Shown: positions 1-7,599, counted from the stretch's first letter. The stretch is DNA of 37,696 nt from an uncultured Roseburia sp. (GCA_947567625.1 CANONN010000033.1:1-37696); one strand, 5' to 3'. Program-made: numbers and translations. Notes: generated by a model from the letters alone, not told the origin.

Positions 1-10
1 TCATTTAAAG

Positions 11-88
11 TTTGTCTTCGACAAAGAGCCGGATTCCCGCTTGGCTAGATATACGTGTTCTTACGGACTTTGAGCAAGTGCAAAGTCC
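11..88 (-). terminator. Possible 3'-end hairpins after the ABC transporter gene
   Basis: Two small inverted repeats lie just past the ABC gene stop. One pairs GGACTTTG (65-72) with CAAAGTCC (81-88) around an 8-nt loop; the other pairs TTTGTC (11-16) with GACAAA (20-25). Neither is followed by a convincing T-run in the minus direction, so this is only a weak terminator or mRNA 3'-end candidate. Nothing else is visible in positions 1-107. Confidence 0.25.
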
Positions 89-107
89 TGAGCTGAACTG
101 TTACCTG

Positions 108-1835
108 TTACTGCATGTGATAGAGCTTCTCATAGACTCCTTTTTTCGCCAGCAGTTCCTCGTGCGTCCCCGTCTCCTCAATGCCGTCCCCGGAAAGCAC
201 CAGAATCTTTTGAGCATTTTTGATCGTCGAAAGCCTGTGTGCAATCACCAGGGTCGTGCGGTTTTGGGCCAGTTTTTCGAGTGAATCCTGAACCACCTTC
301 TCGCTCTCATTGTCCAGCGCGGAGGTCGCCTCGTCAAAGATCAGAATCGGCGGATTCTTCAAAAATACCCTGGCGATGGAAAGGCGCTGCTTCTGCCCGC
401 CGGAAAGCTTGATGCCGCGCTGCCCGATATCCGTCTCGTAGCCGCCGGGCAGCGACATGATAAACTCGTGGGCATTGGCGTTTTTCGCCGCCTCGATCAC
501 CTCTTTTCGCGTGGCATTTGGCCTCCCGTAAAGTATGTTTTCATAGACCGTGCCCGCAAACAGGTAGACATCCTGCTGAACGATGCCGATATGCTCCCGC
601 AGGCTCTTTCCCCGGAGCTTTCGCACGTCCTTTCCGTCGACCAGCACGCGGCCCGCCGTCACGTCATAAAATCTTGGTATCAGAGAACAGAGCGTACTCT
701 TGCCGGCGCCCGAAGAGCCGACCAGCGCGATATAAGAGCCCGCCGGAATCTCCAGATTGACGTGGTTTAACACGCTGTCCGTTCCCTCCTCATAGCGAAA
801 CGATACGTTCTCAAACCGGATATCACCCTTCGTATCGGTCAGCTCCACGGCGTCATCTGCATCCTGGATGTCCGGTTCGATATCCATAATCTCGCAAAAA
901 CGTTCAAACCCGGTATAACCGTTCTGAAACTGCTCCATAAAATCAACCAGCGTCCGCACCGGCTCCGTAAATACGCTGATATAGAGCATGAACGTCACAA
1001 GATCGGCCACCTCCACAAACCCTTTGGCAATCAGCACCGCACCGGAGACGATCACGCAGACTTGTATGAGCGTGGTAAAGGCTCCCAGCCCCGACTGAAA
1101 ACTTCCCATATAAAAATAGCTGTTTTTCTTAGACGAAAGAAACCCGTCGTTCCCCACCTGAAACTTTTTCTGCTCGACCTCCTCATTGGCAAACGACTTC
1201 ACCACGCGGATACCGGAAAGATTATCCTCGATCTGAGCGTTGATCTCGGCTATTTTCACACGGTTCTGCTTAAACGCGCGGCGCATACGCTTATTGAGCA
1301 AATAGGCGTAGCAAAACATAAACGGCAGGATACTAAAAGCCGCCAGCGACAGCCACGGGCTGATGCCCAAAAGAATCACAAACGCCCCTGTGATTTTAAT
1401 CAGCGATAAAATAATATTTTCCGGCCCATGATGCATCAGTTCCGTGATCTCAAACAAATCCGTCGTGATGCGTGACATCAGCTGCCCCACTTTCTGATTG
1501 TCATAAAACGAAAAGGACAGCTTCTGCAAATGCGCAAATATCTCCGCGCGCATATTATACTCGATCTTCGCCCCCATCACATGACCGTAATTTCCGATAA
1601 AGAACTTGCTGTAACAGTCTATCGCCACCAACAGTAATAAAACAACCGCAATATACTTAATCTGCTGCAAAATCACGGGGACTTCCTCATACACCAGCGT
1701 GTACGCGACATAGCGCACCACCAGGGGCAGGGTCAGCGCCACCGCCGCGGACAGTGCCGCAAAAAACATATCCGCCCAAAACATCCCCATATAAGGTTTG
1801 TAATAGGATAACATTCGTCTCAACGTAGATTTCAT
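108..1835 (-). CDS. ABC exporter half-transporter (membrane + ATPase fused)
   Basis: A 575-residue type IV ABC exporter half-transporter that would act as a dimer in the cytoplasmic membrane. The N-terminal ~300 residues hold about six hydrophobic segments typical of the exporter membrane domain. The C-terminal ATPase shows Walker A GSSGAGKST near residue 371, the signature LSGGQKQR near 474, and Walker B with catalytic Glu (ILIFDEATSALD) near 494-505. Length is normal for the family. There is no N-terminal C39 peptidase, so it is not a classical bacteriocin-processing exporter. The ATG at 1835 follows an AAAGGA-type binding site about 11 nt away. The gene is divergent from the 143-residue protein at 2079. 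The substrate cannot be told from sequence; lipids, drugs and peptides are all possible for this family. Confidence 0.93.
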   Translation of the reverse strand: MKSTLRRMLSYYKPYMGMFWADMFFAALSAAVALTLPLVVRYVAYTLVYEEVPVILQQIKYIAVVLLLLVAIDCYSKFFIGNYGHVMGAKIEYNMRAEIFAHLQKLSFSFYDNQKVGQLMSRITTDLFEITELMHHGPENIILSLIKITGAFVILLGISPWLSLAAFSILPFMFCYAYLLNKRMRRAFKQNRVKIAEINAQIEDNLSGIRVVKSFANEEVEQKKFQVGNDGFLSSKKNSYFYMGSFQSGLGAFTTLIQVCVIVSGAVLIAKGFVEVADLVTFMLYISVFTEPVRTLVDFMEQFQNGYTGFERFCEIMDIEPDIQDADDAVELTDTKGDIRFENVSFRYEEGTDSVLNHVNLEIPAGSYIALVGSSGAGKSTLCSLIPRFYDVTAGRVLVDGKDVRKLRGKSLREHIGIVQQDVYLFAGTVYENILYGRPNATRKEVIEAAKNANAHEFIMSLPGGYETDIGQRGIKLSGGQKQRLSIARVFLKNPPILIFDEATSALDNESEKVVQDSLEKLAQNRTTLVIAHRLSTIKNAQKILVLSGDGIEETGTHEELLAKKGVYEKLYHMQ

Positions 1836-1872
1836 GATAAAAGATTCCTTTCTAAAAAATATTCACTGCCAA

Positions 1873-1901
1873 TTGCATCATGGCATACCCTATGTTATGA
1901 T
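1873..1901 (+). promoter_or_regulatory. Sigma-A-type promoter for the 143-residue plus-strand gene
   Basis: TTGCAT (1873-1878) and TATGAT (1896-1901) are separated by exactly 17 bp. They lie upstream of the only intact plus-strand gene of the window. Transcription would start near 1908, giving a leader of about 170 nt. Confidence 0.6.
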
Positions 1902-1907
1902 AAAAAC

Positions 1908-2078
1908 AAGACCTTACCGATGACAGCAGTCTGTCCCAGGACAGAGACCGGTCAATGGGACGCCGCGCTACATATTCATATCCAGGCTGGCGGAGGATGC
2001 GGTGAGTACCATAGCAAGACGGATAAATCCCGGTCAGATTCAACTGAGTCATTGAAACTTAGAAAGCGAGGTATCATA
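1908..2078 (+). other. Long 5' leader of the 143-residue gene
   Basis: About 170 nt lie between the proposed start site and the ATG. It contains a tight hairpin TCTGTC-CCAG-GACAGA (1930-1945) and a second possible fold around GACGGATAAATCCCGGTC near 2020-2037. I compared it by eye with cobalamin, c-di-GMP, SAM, glycine and THF riboswitch cores and saw no convincing match. It may still be a regulatory leader. Confidence 0.3.
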
Positions 2079-2510
2079 ATGAACAACTATGTCAAACCTA
2101 CCGTACTTCCAGCCGATGGATTCTCTGAGGGAATCTATATGGCCAGCGGAAGCAACGACTGTCTGACGATCACAGCGGATATCGAATACACGCCTGACAT
2201 GCAGTTTAGCGGCGGCAGATATTCGATTCGGCTCACGGCCAACCACACCGGTGATCACTTCTCCTACAAGCAGAGAGCGACCATCACGTTCAACAAATCC
2301 GTCGAGTTCTTTGAGCAGCAGGGCGGCGGCGTATGTACCGGCAGTGCCAGCGGCACCGTACTGGTCATTGAATGGGATCTCAGCGCCTATGGCATAGGCC
2401 CGGGCGAACAGCACGGATATGGCTATTTAAAAGTAAGCGCCGATCCGGGGCTTGAGATTTTAAGCGTTTCCGCCGAAGATTTATCAAACGGCTCCGTCAG
2501 AAGTATTTGA
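2079..2510 (+). CDS. Uncharacterised 143-residue protein with conserved-looking leader
   Basis: The only intact plus-strand gene seen. The start is ATG 2079, after AGAAAGCGAGG about 7 nt upstream; upstream in-frame codons lack a binding site. The N-terminus reads MNNYVKPTVLPADGFSEGIY then MASGSNDC. A KP-V start, an acidic SEGIY-ASG stretch and a Cys soon after resemble, from memory, a group of small hypothetical proteins common in Lachnospiraceae; this could not be checked. The rest is rich in alternating hydrophobic/polar stretches (TITADIEYT, RATITFNKSVEFF, GYLKVSADPGLEILSV), suggesting a beta-sandwich. There are two Cys (after GSND and in GGGVCTG). There is no Sec signal peptide and no membrane segment. 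It has its own promoter and terminator. Function unknown. Confidence 0.82.
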   Translation: MNNYVKPTVLPADGFSEGIYMASGSNDCLTITADIEYTPDMQFSGGRYSIRLTANHTGDHFSYKQRATITFNKSVEFFEQQGGGVCTGSASGTVLVIEWDLSAYGIGPGEQHGYGYLKVSADPGLEILSVSAEDLSNGSVRSI

Positions 2511-2591
2511 TATCACTCTCAAAAGCCTGCGTTACCAGACGATTGCGATACAAGAGGCAGTCTCGCTGCCTTATATGATTTCAGATTCTTT

Positions 2592-2631
2592 CCGGGACAG
2601 CAAGACCTAACCTCTGCTGTCCCGGCTTTTT
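2592..2631 (+). terminator. Rho-independent terminator of the 143-residue gene
   Basis: A perfect 11-bp stem CCGGGACAGCA (2592-2602) / TGCTGTCCCGG (2615-2625) with a 12-nt loop is followed by CTTTTT. This is a strong plus-strand terminator about 80 nt after the stop codon, and supports the gene being a monocistronic unit. Confidence 0.9.
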
Positions 2632-2715
2632 ATGCACAGAAAAGACCGTATCGCCTCAATTTCCGTCAATGCTGTGTGCAGCAAAGCTGCCAATTTCCTT
2701 ACGCACCCCCGCGCA

Positions 2716-2755
2716 TAAAAAAGAAACTGTACACCGGTCTCCCGGCGACAGTCTC
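2716..2755 (-). terminator. Terminator of rpsU
   Basis: Read on the minus strand, the ACTGT/ACAGT outer stem and CCGG/CCGG inner stem around the loop (2726-2752) are followed by TTTCTTTTTT (complement of the A-rich 2717-2725). It lies 11 nt past the rpsU stop. The stem has a small internal mismatch. Confidence 0.7.
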
Positions 2756-2765
2756 TCTTTTAGTA

Positions 2766-2942
2766 TTAATTGTATTTTCTTTTTCTTGCTGCTTCAGATT
2801 TTTTCTTGCGTTTTACGCTCGGCTTCTCGTAGTGTTCTCTTTTACGAATCTCCTGCTGGATACCTGCTTTTGCACAGTTTCTTTTGAAACGGCGTAAAGC
2901 GCTATCTAAAGTCTCGTTCTCTTTTACAATTACACTAGACAT
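2766..2942 (-). CDS. rpsU: 30S ribosomal protein S21
   Basis: A 58-residue, highly basic small-subunit ribosomal protein that helps translation initiation. The sequence [20 protein letters not shown] then [20 protein letters not shown] and a KRKKK..RKRK tail is typical of S21, and the length is normal. The start is ATG 2942, with GGAGGGAGG upstream; an in-frame longer reading to 2987 is not expected for this family. It is transcribed alone, from its own strong promoter (3019-3046) to its terminator (2716-2755). The short 3' spacer to the convergent plus-strand gene at 2510 holds only the two facing terminators. Confidence 0.97.
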   Translation of the reverse strand: MSSVIVKENETLDSALRRFKRNCAKAGIQQEIRKREHYEKPSVKRKKKSEAARKRKYN

Positions 2943-3018
2943 AATCTCACACCTAACCTCCCTCCAGTTGCGTATTGTGCATATCAACTGTTTGGGTCTA
3001 ATCTTTGCACTATATTGT

Positions 3019-3046
3019 ATTATAACAGAATATTTTCATTCGTCAA
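3019..3046 (-). promoter_or_regulatory. Strong promoter of rpsU
   Basis: On the minus strand TTGACG (complement of 3041-3046) and TATAAT (complement of 3019-3024) are 16 bp apart. The -10 is perfect. The start site would be near 3012, giving a leader of about 70 nt before rpsU. Confidence 0.8.
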
Positions 3047-3089
3047 GCACTTTCCTGCATTTTCCCAAAAATTTCTTGGCTATTCGGCA

Positions 3090-3212
3090 CTACTGGCTGC
3101 TAACTGCGCGGCAAGTGCGCAGTTGCATTTTCTTTTTTGCATTGAACATATGCGCCTGCACTTTTTGAAAATCATGGATCGCCCGCTCGATAATATCCGC
3201 GCCATTTGGCAT
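3090..3212 (-). CDS. Putative 40-residue microprotein downstream of alaS
   Basis: A 40-codon reading frame begins 33 nt after the alaS stop with ATG 3212 preceded by AGTAGGTGA about 6 nt away, a plausible binding site. The product is polar and basic: MPNGADIIERAIHDFQKVQA then HMFNAKKK, ending in LRTCRAVSSQ. The first 28 residues look helical (ADIIERAIHDFQKVQAHMF). It would be the last cistron of the alaS transcript, just before the rpsU promoter. Its last dozen codons overlap a perfect 8-bp inverted repeat (3102-3124), so the C-terminus may be dictated by RNA structure or the gene may be a truncated remnant. I do not recognise the family. Confidence 0.45.
   Translation of the reverse strand: MPNGADIIERAIHDFQKVQAHMFNAKKKMQLRTCRAVSSQ
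3102..3135 (+). terminator. Hairpin plus T-rich tract inside/after the alaS-distal microgene
   Basis: AACTGCGC (3102-3109) and GCGCAGTT (3117-3124) form a perfect 8-bp stem with a 7-nt loop. On the plus strand it is followed, after GCA, by TTTTCTTTTTT, which looks like an intrinsic terminator. On the minus strand, where the genes are, no T-run follows. It could stop antisense transcription into alaS or be a 3'-end stabiliser of the alaS mRNA. Confidence 0.4.
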
Positions 3213-3245
3213 AAGATCACCTACTTTCTAACTGTTTGATTTATT

Positions 3246-5912
3246 CTATGAAGCCTTGATCTGCCCCTCGAGCGCCGTCTTTGCCTCCGCGATCGCATCC
3301 GGTATCCCGGCCGGGTTCTTGCCGCCCGCCTGCGCCATATTCGGGCGTCCGCCGCCGCCGCCGCCGACCTTGCCCGCGATCGCCTTGATGAGGTTGCCGG
3401 CATGGGCGCCCCGCTTCATCGCGCCGTCCGTGGCCATCGCCATCAGGCTGACCTTGCCCGCTGTGGCGGACGCCAGCACGATCACGCCCTCACCGAGCTT
3501 GTCCCTCCACTGGTCGCCGAGCTCGCGCAGTCCGCCCATATCCACGTTATCGACGCTGGCGGCCAAAAGCTTCACGCCGTCTATCTCCACCACCTGATTC
3601 ATCACATCGCCGAGCGCATCCTTGGCCGCTTTGCTCTTTAAAGATTCATTTTCGCTCTGAAGCGCTTTGATATCCGCCATCATATGGTGAATCTTTTCCA
3701 CCAGGCTGCCTGGCGTCGTCTTCGCCGCCTTCGCCGCCGCCAAAAGCTCCTCCTCCATCTTGTGGTAATAGGAGAACACATTGTCACCCGTCAGCGCTTC
3801 GATACGGCGCACTCCCGCCGCGACGCCGTTCTCGGAAATAATCTTAAACGCCGCGATATCGCCGGTCTCTTTGACATGCGTGCCGCCGCAGAACTCTTTC
3901 GAGAAATCGCCCATGGAAACGACGCGCACCGTCTCGCCGTACTTCTCGCCAAATAGGGCCATAGCGCCCGTTTTCTTCGCTTCATCAACAGTCATGACAT
4001 CGGTGCATACCACAATATTTTCCGCGATCTTATCGTTTACGATCTGCTCGACTTTCTCCAGCTCTTCTGGTGTGAGCGCCGCAAAATGGCTGAAATCAAA
4101 ACGAGTGCGCTCCGCGTCCTGATAAGAGCCCGCCTGCTCTACATGCGTGCCAAGCACCTCCCGCAACGCTTTTTGCAGTAAATGCGTCGCCGAATGGTTC
4201 TTACAGATCTTGCCGCGAAGCTCGGCATCGACAATCAGCTCTGCCGTATCGCCATTTTTTATCATACCGCGCATCATGACGCCGATATGGCCGACCTTGC
4301 CGCCCAAAAGCTTGATCGTCTCCTCTACCTTAAACTCGCCGCCCGGCGTGCGTATTACACCTTTATCGCCCTGCTGTCCGCCCATCGTCGCATAAAACGG
4401 CGTCTCCTCGACGATAACCGTTCCTCTGTCTCCGTCCGTCAACGCCTCCACCAGCTCGGTCTCGGTCGTAAGAACGGTAATCTTAGAGTGATGTGTCAAT
4501 CTGTCATAGCCGACAAACGCGGTCGTCACCGCCGTATCGATCGCGTCGTAGACCGTGGCGTCCGCCCCCATATAATTGGTCGTCTTGCGTGCCGCTTTGG
4601 CAGTCTTACGCTGTACCTCCATCGCCTCCGCAAACCCCTTCTCGTCGATGGAAAAGCCCCTTTCCTCTAAGATCTCCCGCGTCAGATCAACCGGGAAACC
4701 GTAGGTATCATACAGCTTGAACGCATCGCTGCCGGAGAGCACCTTCTCCCCTTTGGCCGTCATGCTCTGTTCCAGCTCCGCCAAAATGGAAAGCCCCTGG
4801 TCGATCGTCTTGTTAAACTTCTCTTCCTCCTGCGTCAATACCCGAAAGATAAACTCTTTCTTCTCCTCAAGCTCTGGATAGCCGTCCCTGCTCTCCAAAA
4901 TTACGGTTTCTGCCAGCCGCGCCATAAAGGTGCCGTCGATTCCAAGCATCCTGCCATGGCGGGCCGCCCGGCGGATAATGCGGCGCAGTACATAGCCGCG
5001 TCCCTCGTTGGTCGGCATAATGCCGTCGGAAACCATAAAGGTGGCCGAGCGGATGTGATCGGTAATCAGACGGATGGAGACATCGTCTGTGGCATCAGTC
5101 TGATAAGTCTTATGCGACAGCTCGCAGACCTTATCGCGAATCGCTTTCATCGTATCGATATCAAACACGGAATCCACGTCCTGCATCACGACGGCGAGAC
5201 GCTCCAGGCCCATGCCAGTGTCGATATTTTTCTTTTCGAGCTCCTCGTAATGTCCCTTGCCGTCGCCGTCGAACTGGGTAAAGACGTTGTTCCACACCTC
5301 CATATAGCGGTCGCAGTCGCAGCCCACCTTGCAGTCCGGCTTCCCGCAACCGTAGCGCTCCCCGCGGTCATAATAGATCTCGGAGCAAGGCCCGCACGGC
5401 CCGGCGCCGTGCTCCCAGAAATTGTCACATTCTCCCGTCTCGGGGTCTCGGTAAAAGCGGGTGATCTTGTCCGCGGGAACCCCGATCTCCTGATTCCAGA
5501 TGGCAAACGCCTCGTCGTCTTCTCCGTAGACAGACGGGTAGAGTCTGTCCTTTTCCAGTCCAAGCACTTCGGTCAAAAACTCCCAGCTCCAGGCGATCGC
5601 CTCGCGCTTAAAATAATCGCCGAACGAAAAATTGCCCAGCATCTCAAAAAAGGTAAGATGCCTTGCCGTCTTACCTACATTTTCAATATCTCCGGTGCGG
5701 ATACATTTCTGACAGGTCGTCACTCTCTTGCGCGGCGGAATCTCTGCCCCTGTAAAGTAAGGCTTTAACGGCGCCATCCCGGCATTGATCAACAGCAAAC
5801 TGTTGTCATTGTGCGGTATCAGCGAAAAACTGTTCATCTTCAGATGATCTTTGCTCTCAAAAAATTCAAGATACATCCGACGCAATTCATTTTCTCCCAA
5901 AAACTTTTTCAC
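3246..5912 (-). CDS. alaS: Alanine--tRNA ligase
   Basis: An 888-residue cytoplasmic enzyme that charges tRNA-Ala and clears mischarged Ser/Gly. The N-terminal class II catalytic core is clear (NDNSLLLINAGMAPLKPYF; TCQKCIRTGDIENVGKTARH; FFEMLGNFSFGDYFKREAI). The editing domain carries HSATH near residue 571 and FCGGTH near 673, which together give the zinc/editing site. The C-terminal DHHA1 part has the glycine run GGGGGGRPNMAQAGG near 850. A Cys-rich insert (CGKPDCKVGCDCD) sits in the core. The chosen start is GTG 5912 because GGAGGAG lies 8 nt upstream and the product then begins like other AlaS (KKFLGENELRRMYLEFF); an in-frame extension to 6017 would run through the 40-codon gene upstream. 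It is co-transcribed with that microgene (22-nt gap). No T-box leader is visible. Confidence 0.98.
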   Translation of the reverse strand: MKKFLGENELRRMYLEFFESKDHLKMNSFSLIPHNDNSLLLINAGMAPLKPYFTGAEIPPRKRVTTCQKCIRTGDIENVGKTARHLTFFEMLGNFSFGDYFKREAIAWSWEFLTEVLGLEKDRLYPSVYGEDDEAFAIWNQEIGVPADKITRFYRDPETGECDNFWEHGAGPCGPCSEIYYDRGERYGCGKPDCKVGCDCDRYMEVWNNVFTQFDGDGKGHYEELEKKNIDTGMGLERLAVVMQDVDSVFDIDTMKAIRDKVCELSHKTYQTDATDDVSIRLITDHIRSATFMVSDGIMPTNEGRGYVLRRIIRRAARHGRMLGIDGTFMARLAETVILESRDGYPELEEKKEFIFRVLTQEEEKFNKTIDQGLSILAELEQSMTAKGEKVLSGSDAFKLYDTYGFPVDLTREILEERGFSIDEKGFAEAMEVQRKTAKAARKTTNYMGADATVYDAIDTAVTTAFVGYDRLTHHSKITVLTTETELVEALTDGDRGTVIVEETPFYATMGGQQGDKGVIRTPGGEFKVEETIKLLGGKVGHIGVMMRGMIKNGDTAELIVDAELRGKICKNHSATHLLQKALREVLGTHVEQAGSYQDAERTRFDFSHFAALTPEELEKVEQIVNDKIAENIVVCTDVMTVDEAKKTGAMALFGEKYGETVRVVSMGDFSKEFCGGTHVKETGDIAAFKIISENGVAAGVRRIEALTGDNVFSYYHKMEEELLAAAKAAKTTPGSLVEKIHHMMADIKALQSENESLKSKAAKDALGDVMNQVVEIDGVKLLAASVDNVDMGGLRELGDQWRDKLGEGVIVLASATAGKVSLMAMATDGAMKRGAHAGNLIKAIAGKVGGGGGGRPNMAQAGGKNPAGIPDAIAEAKTALEGQIKAS

Positions 5913-5934
5913 GGTCTTACTCCTCCAACGTAAT

Positions 5935-6057
5935 TTATTTGTCTGTATCTGTCTTTTTCTTCGCAAACTTCTTTCCGGCAAAGAAACCGAGCACCGCGCA
6001 GACTGCCAGAGCAGCAAAAACGATCAAATAATGTCCGATCCATCCTAAAAAAGCCAT
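5935..6057 (-). CDS. 40-residue single-pass membrane microprotein upstream of alaS
   Basis: Start ATG 6057 follows a strong GGAGG 8 nt upstream, right after a promoter, and the frame ends 22 nt before the alaS GTG. The product starts MAFLGWIGHYLIVFAALAVC, continues AVLGFFAGKKFAKKK and ends TDTDK. Residues about 6-27 form one hydrophobic helix with a GFFAG turn, followed by a lysine-rich cytosolic tail (positive-inside rule puts the C-terminus inside). It is the first cistron of the alaS transcript, so its translation may set alaS expression. No family recognised. The good binding site, transmembrane pattern and tight spacing make it a likely real gene. Confidence 0.78.
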   Translation of the reverse strand: MAFLGWIGHYLIVFAALAVCAVLGFFAGKKFAKKKTDTDK

Positions 6058-6103
6058 AAATTGTTTCCTCCGATTATACATTTTGTATTCTTATCATTAC
6101 CTT

Positions 6104-6132
6104 ACTATAACTCTATTTATCACATTTTACAA
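6104..6132 (-). promoter_or_regulatory. Promoter of the microgene-alaS operon
   Basis: On the minus strand TTGTAA (complement of 6127-6132) and TATAGT (complement of 6104-6109) are 17 bp apart. The transcript would start about 40 nt before the microgene ATG, too short for a T-box. A TATAAT at 6074-6079 overlaps the binding site region and is too close to the gene to be used for it. Confidence 0.6.
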
Positions 6133-6139
6133 GCAAAAA

Positions 6140-6898
6140 CTAATTCTCCACCGCGATCTCAAAGATCTGATTTTCACATTTGATCTCGACGACGCGGTCC
6201 GCCTTGGCCGCATTGGAAATCTTTTTCTTAAAGTCGGCGATACCAGAATAATCCTGCCACATGTGCATCGGGAATATATAGTCGGCGTCCACATGTTCCA
6301 TAAAATAATCCATTCCCAGCGATTGATACTGCCCTAAACGCGGGTCAAGCGGCAAAAAAGCCAGATGAATCTTTTTGCCGGACAGGCGTTTCATCTGCAC
6401 TTTATAATTTAACTCCGTCTGCCCGTTTATGAGATCTCCGGCGCCCTCCCACCGCCAGTTGTTTAAGTCCCCGGCGTGATAAAGGCATATTCCGTTCGTC
6501 TCCACATAAAAAGCAACGCCCGCGTCCGTAGAGCGAAACGTCTCGACCTTGACCCCCGCAACCTCGCGCTTCTCCCCCGCGCCGACATACGTGATTTTAT
6601 CGCGCACAGCGGGAGAAATCCCGTGCTTTTCCAGAAACCGCGGCGTCATCTTACAGTCTTTTGAGAAGATAAAGTGAATATCGGTGTATCTGTCCGCCAA
6701 CCGCAGCACATCCATATCGAAATGGTCTGCGTGCTTATGGGTGGCAAACACATAAAACGGCGTGTCCGACTCGTACTCCGGCAACACGCCGCCAAAGTGA
6801 TACCCCTCCACTCTCTCGCCGGCAAACCAATCAAACAATAAAACCTTTTCATCTGCCTCCACTAAAAAGCAGCTGTGATGAATAAATATTACCCGCAT
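6140..6898 (-). CDS. Metallo-beta-lactamase-fold hydrolase
   Basis: A 252-residue cytoplasmic hydrolase of the metallo-beta-lactamase superfamily, closest in style to UlaG/YycJ-like members. Metal ligands are visible: THKHADHFD (HxHxDH) near residues 52-60, HAGDLNNW near 139-146, and a late His in FPMHMW. Start ATG 6898 is chosen because GGAGG lies about 6 nt upstream; the frame could extend 11 codons further without a binding site. Upstream, 6899-7040 holds no gene, only a small hairpin TGCTGC/GCAGCA at 6923-6940. Substrate unknown; members act on phosphodiesters, lactones or thioesters. Confidence 0.85.
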   Translation of the reverse strand: MRVIFIHHSCFLVEADEKVLLFDWFAGERVEGYHFGGVLPEYESDTPFYVFATHKHADHFDMDVLRLADRYTDIHFIFSKDCKMTPRFLEKHGISPAVRDKITYVGAGEKREVAGVKVETFRSTDAGVAFYVETNGICLYHAGDLNNWRWEGAGDLINGQTELNYKVQMKRLSGKKIHLAFLPLDPRLGQYQSLGMDYFMEHVDADYIFPMHMWQDYSGIADFKKKISNAAKADRVVEIKCENQIFEIAVEN

Positions 6899-7040
6899 CT
6901 TATTCCTCCATGCAACATAATATGCTGCCATTTTGCAGCAAATTTTTGCTTTCTATCTTTTATTTCCCTTTTCCTAATGTATCATTGCACAGCACCATAA
7001 ACAGATGAAAACGTACCTCTGATAAGAATTACATCTGCAA

Positions 7041-7595
7041 TTATTCCTGTAATTCATTGTATTCCATAAGGCGATCATCCGTTATTCTGTTTACAATATC
7101 TGCAAATTTCTGTGTGTTGGCAATGACTTCTTTTCCATTTGTTTTTGCATTCAATAAATTACCGCGCCCGCTCGTTTCCACACGGATTTTATTTTTCTTA
7201 CCATTTATGTCAAAGCTGCAATTTACATAATAAATATACTCTTTGTCCCCGGCATATTGTATCTGTGCCTCTGCGTTATGAATCTTATCTAAAGGCAGGT
7301 AATGTATCCGAAATGGATTTAGCATACACAAATACGCCAGCTCCTTATGGGATAAGTCAATCCAGATTGTCGTCCATTGGGCCTGCATACAGTAAAAAGT
7401 ACAAAACCCGCTCTTAACGCCTCTTCTTTTTTGGAAAAGATAGAAAAGGGGCGCCGACAAGAGATACCAACAGATATAAGCAGGCAGCAACAGCAGCCAG
7501 GCCGGATGATGAGGCGTCAGGACAGAAAGCAGTTTATCCACCCCCGGCCACATCAGTGCCATACCCGCAAAATATAAATAATTTATTTTCTTCAT
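7041..7595 (-). CDS. Membrane protein with C-terminal soluble domain, unknown
   Basis: A 184-residue protein with two hydrophobic segments near the N-terminus (about residues 5-22, YLYFAGMALM.., and 30-55, WLLLLPAYICWYLLSAPLFY) and a soluble remainder rich in beta-type alternation (IDLSHKELAYLCMLNPFRIH; KNKIRVETSG) ending in a helix (FADIVNRI). This layout resembles bacterial PH-like membrane proteins; that is inference. The start ATG 7595 lies 4 nt past the TGA of the deaminase gene, so the two are probably translationally coupled, with the G-rich 3' end of that gene as binding site. A hairpin GAATTACA/TGTAATTC (7026-7055) overlaps the stop and may mark the transcript end, though its T-run is poor. 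Confidence 0.7.
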   Translation of the reverse strand: MKKINYLYFAGMALMWPGVDKLLSVLTPHHPAWLLLLPAYICWYLLSAPLFYLFQKRRGVKSGFCTFYCMQAQWTTIWIDLSHKELAYLCMLNPFRIHYLPLDKIHNAEAQIQYAGDKEYIYYVNCSFDINGKKNKIRVETSGRGNLLNAKTNGKEVIANTQKFADIVNRITDDRLMEYNELQE

Positions 7596-7599
7596 CCCC

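Noticed and set aside
1852-2052. A 66-codon minus-strand frame in the divergent spacer.
   Set aside because: It overlaps the promoter and leader of the plus-strand gene and has no binding site or family resemblance.
2669-3239. Several plus-strand frames of 70-95 codons over rpsU and its upstream region.
   Set aside because: They are Phe/Ser/Cys-rich antisense shadows of rpsU and of AT-rich spacer, without binding sites.
4956-5768. A 270-codon plus-strand open frame inside alaS.
   Set aside because: It is the antisense shadow of a GC-biased, strongly conserved coding region; no binding site and no recognisable product.
6058-6139. T-box leader for alaS.
   Set aside because: Only about 45 nt of leader lies before the first gene, with no specifier stem or T-box core sequence.
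7026-7055. GAATTACA/TGTAATTC hairpin over the stop of the 7041 gene, considered as a terminator.
   Set aside because: The 14-nt loop, AT-rich stem and lack of a T-run make it a weak case, so it is only mentioned with the gene.
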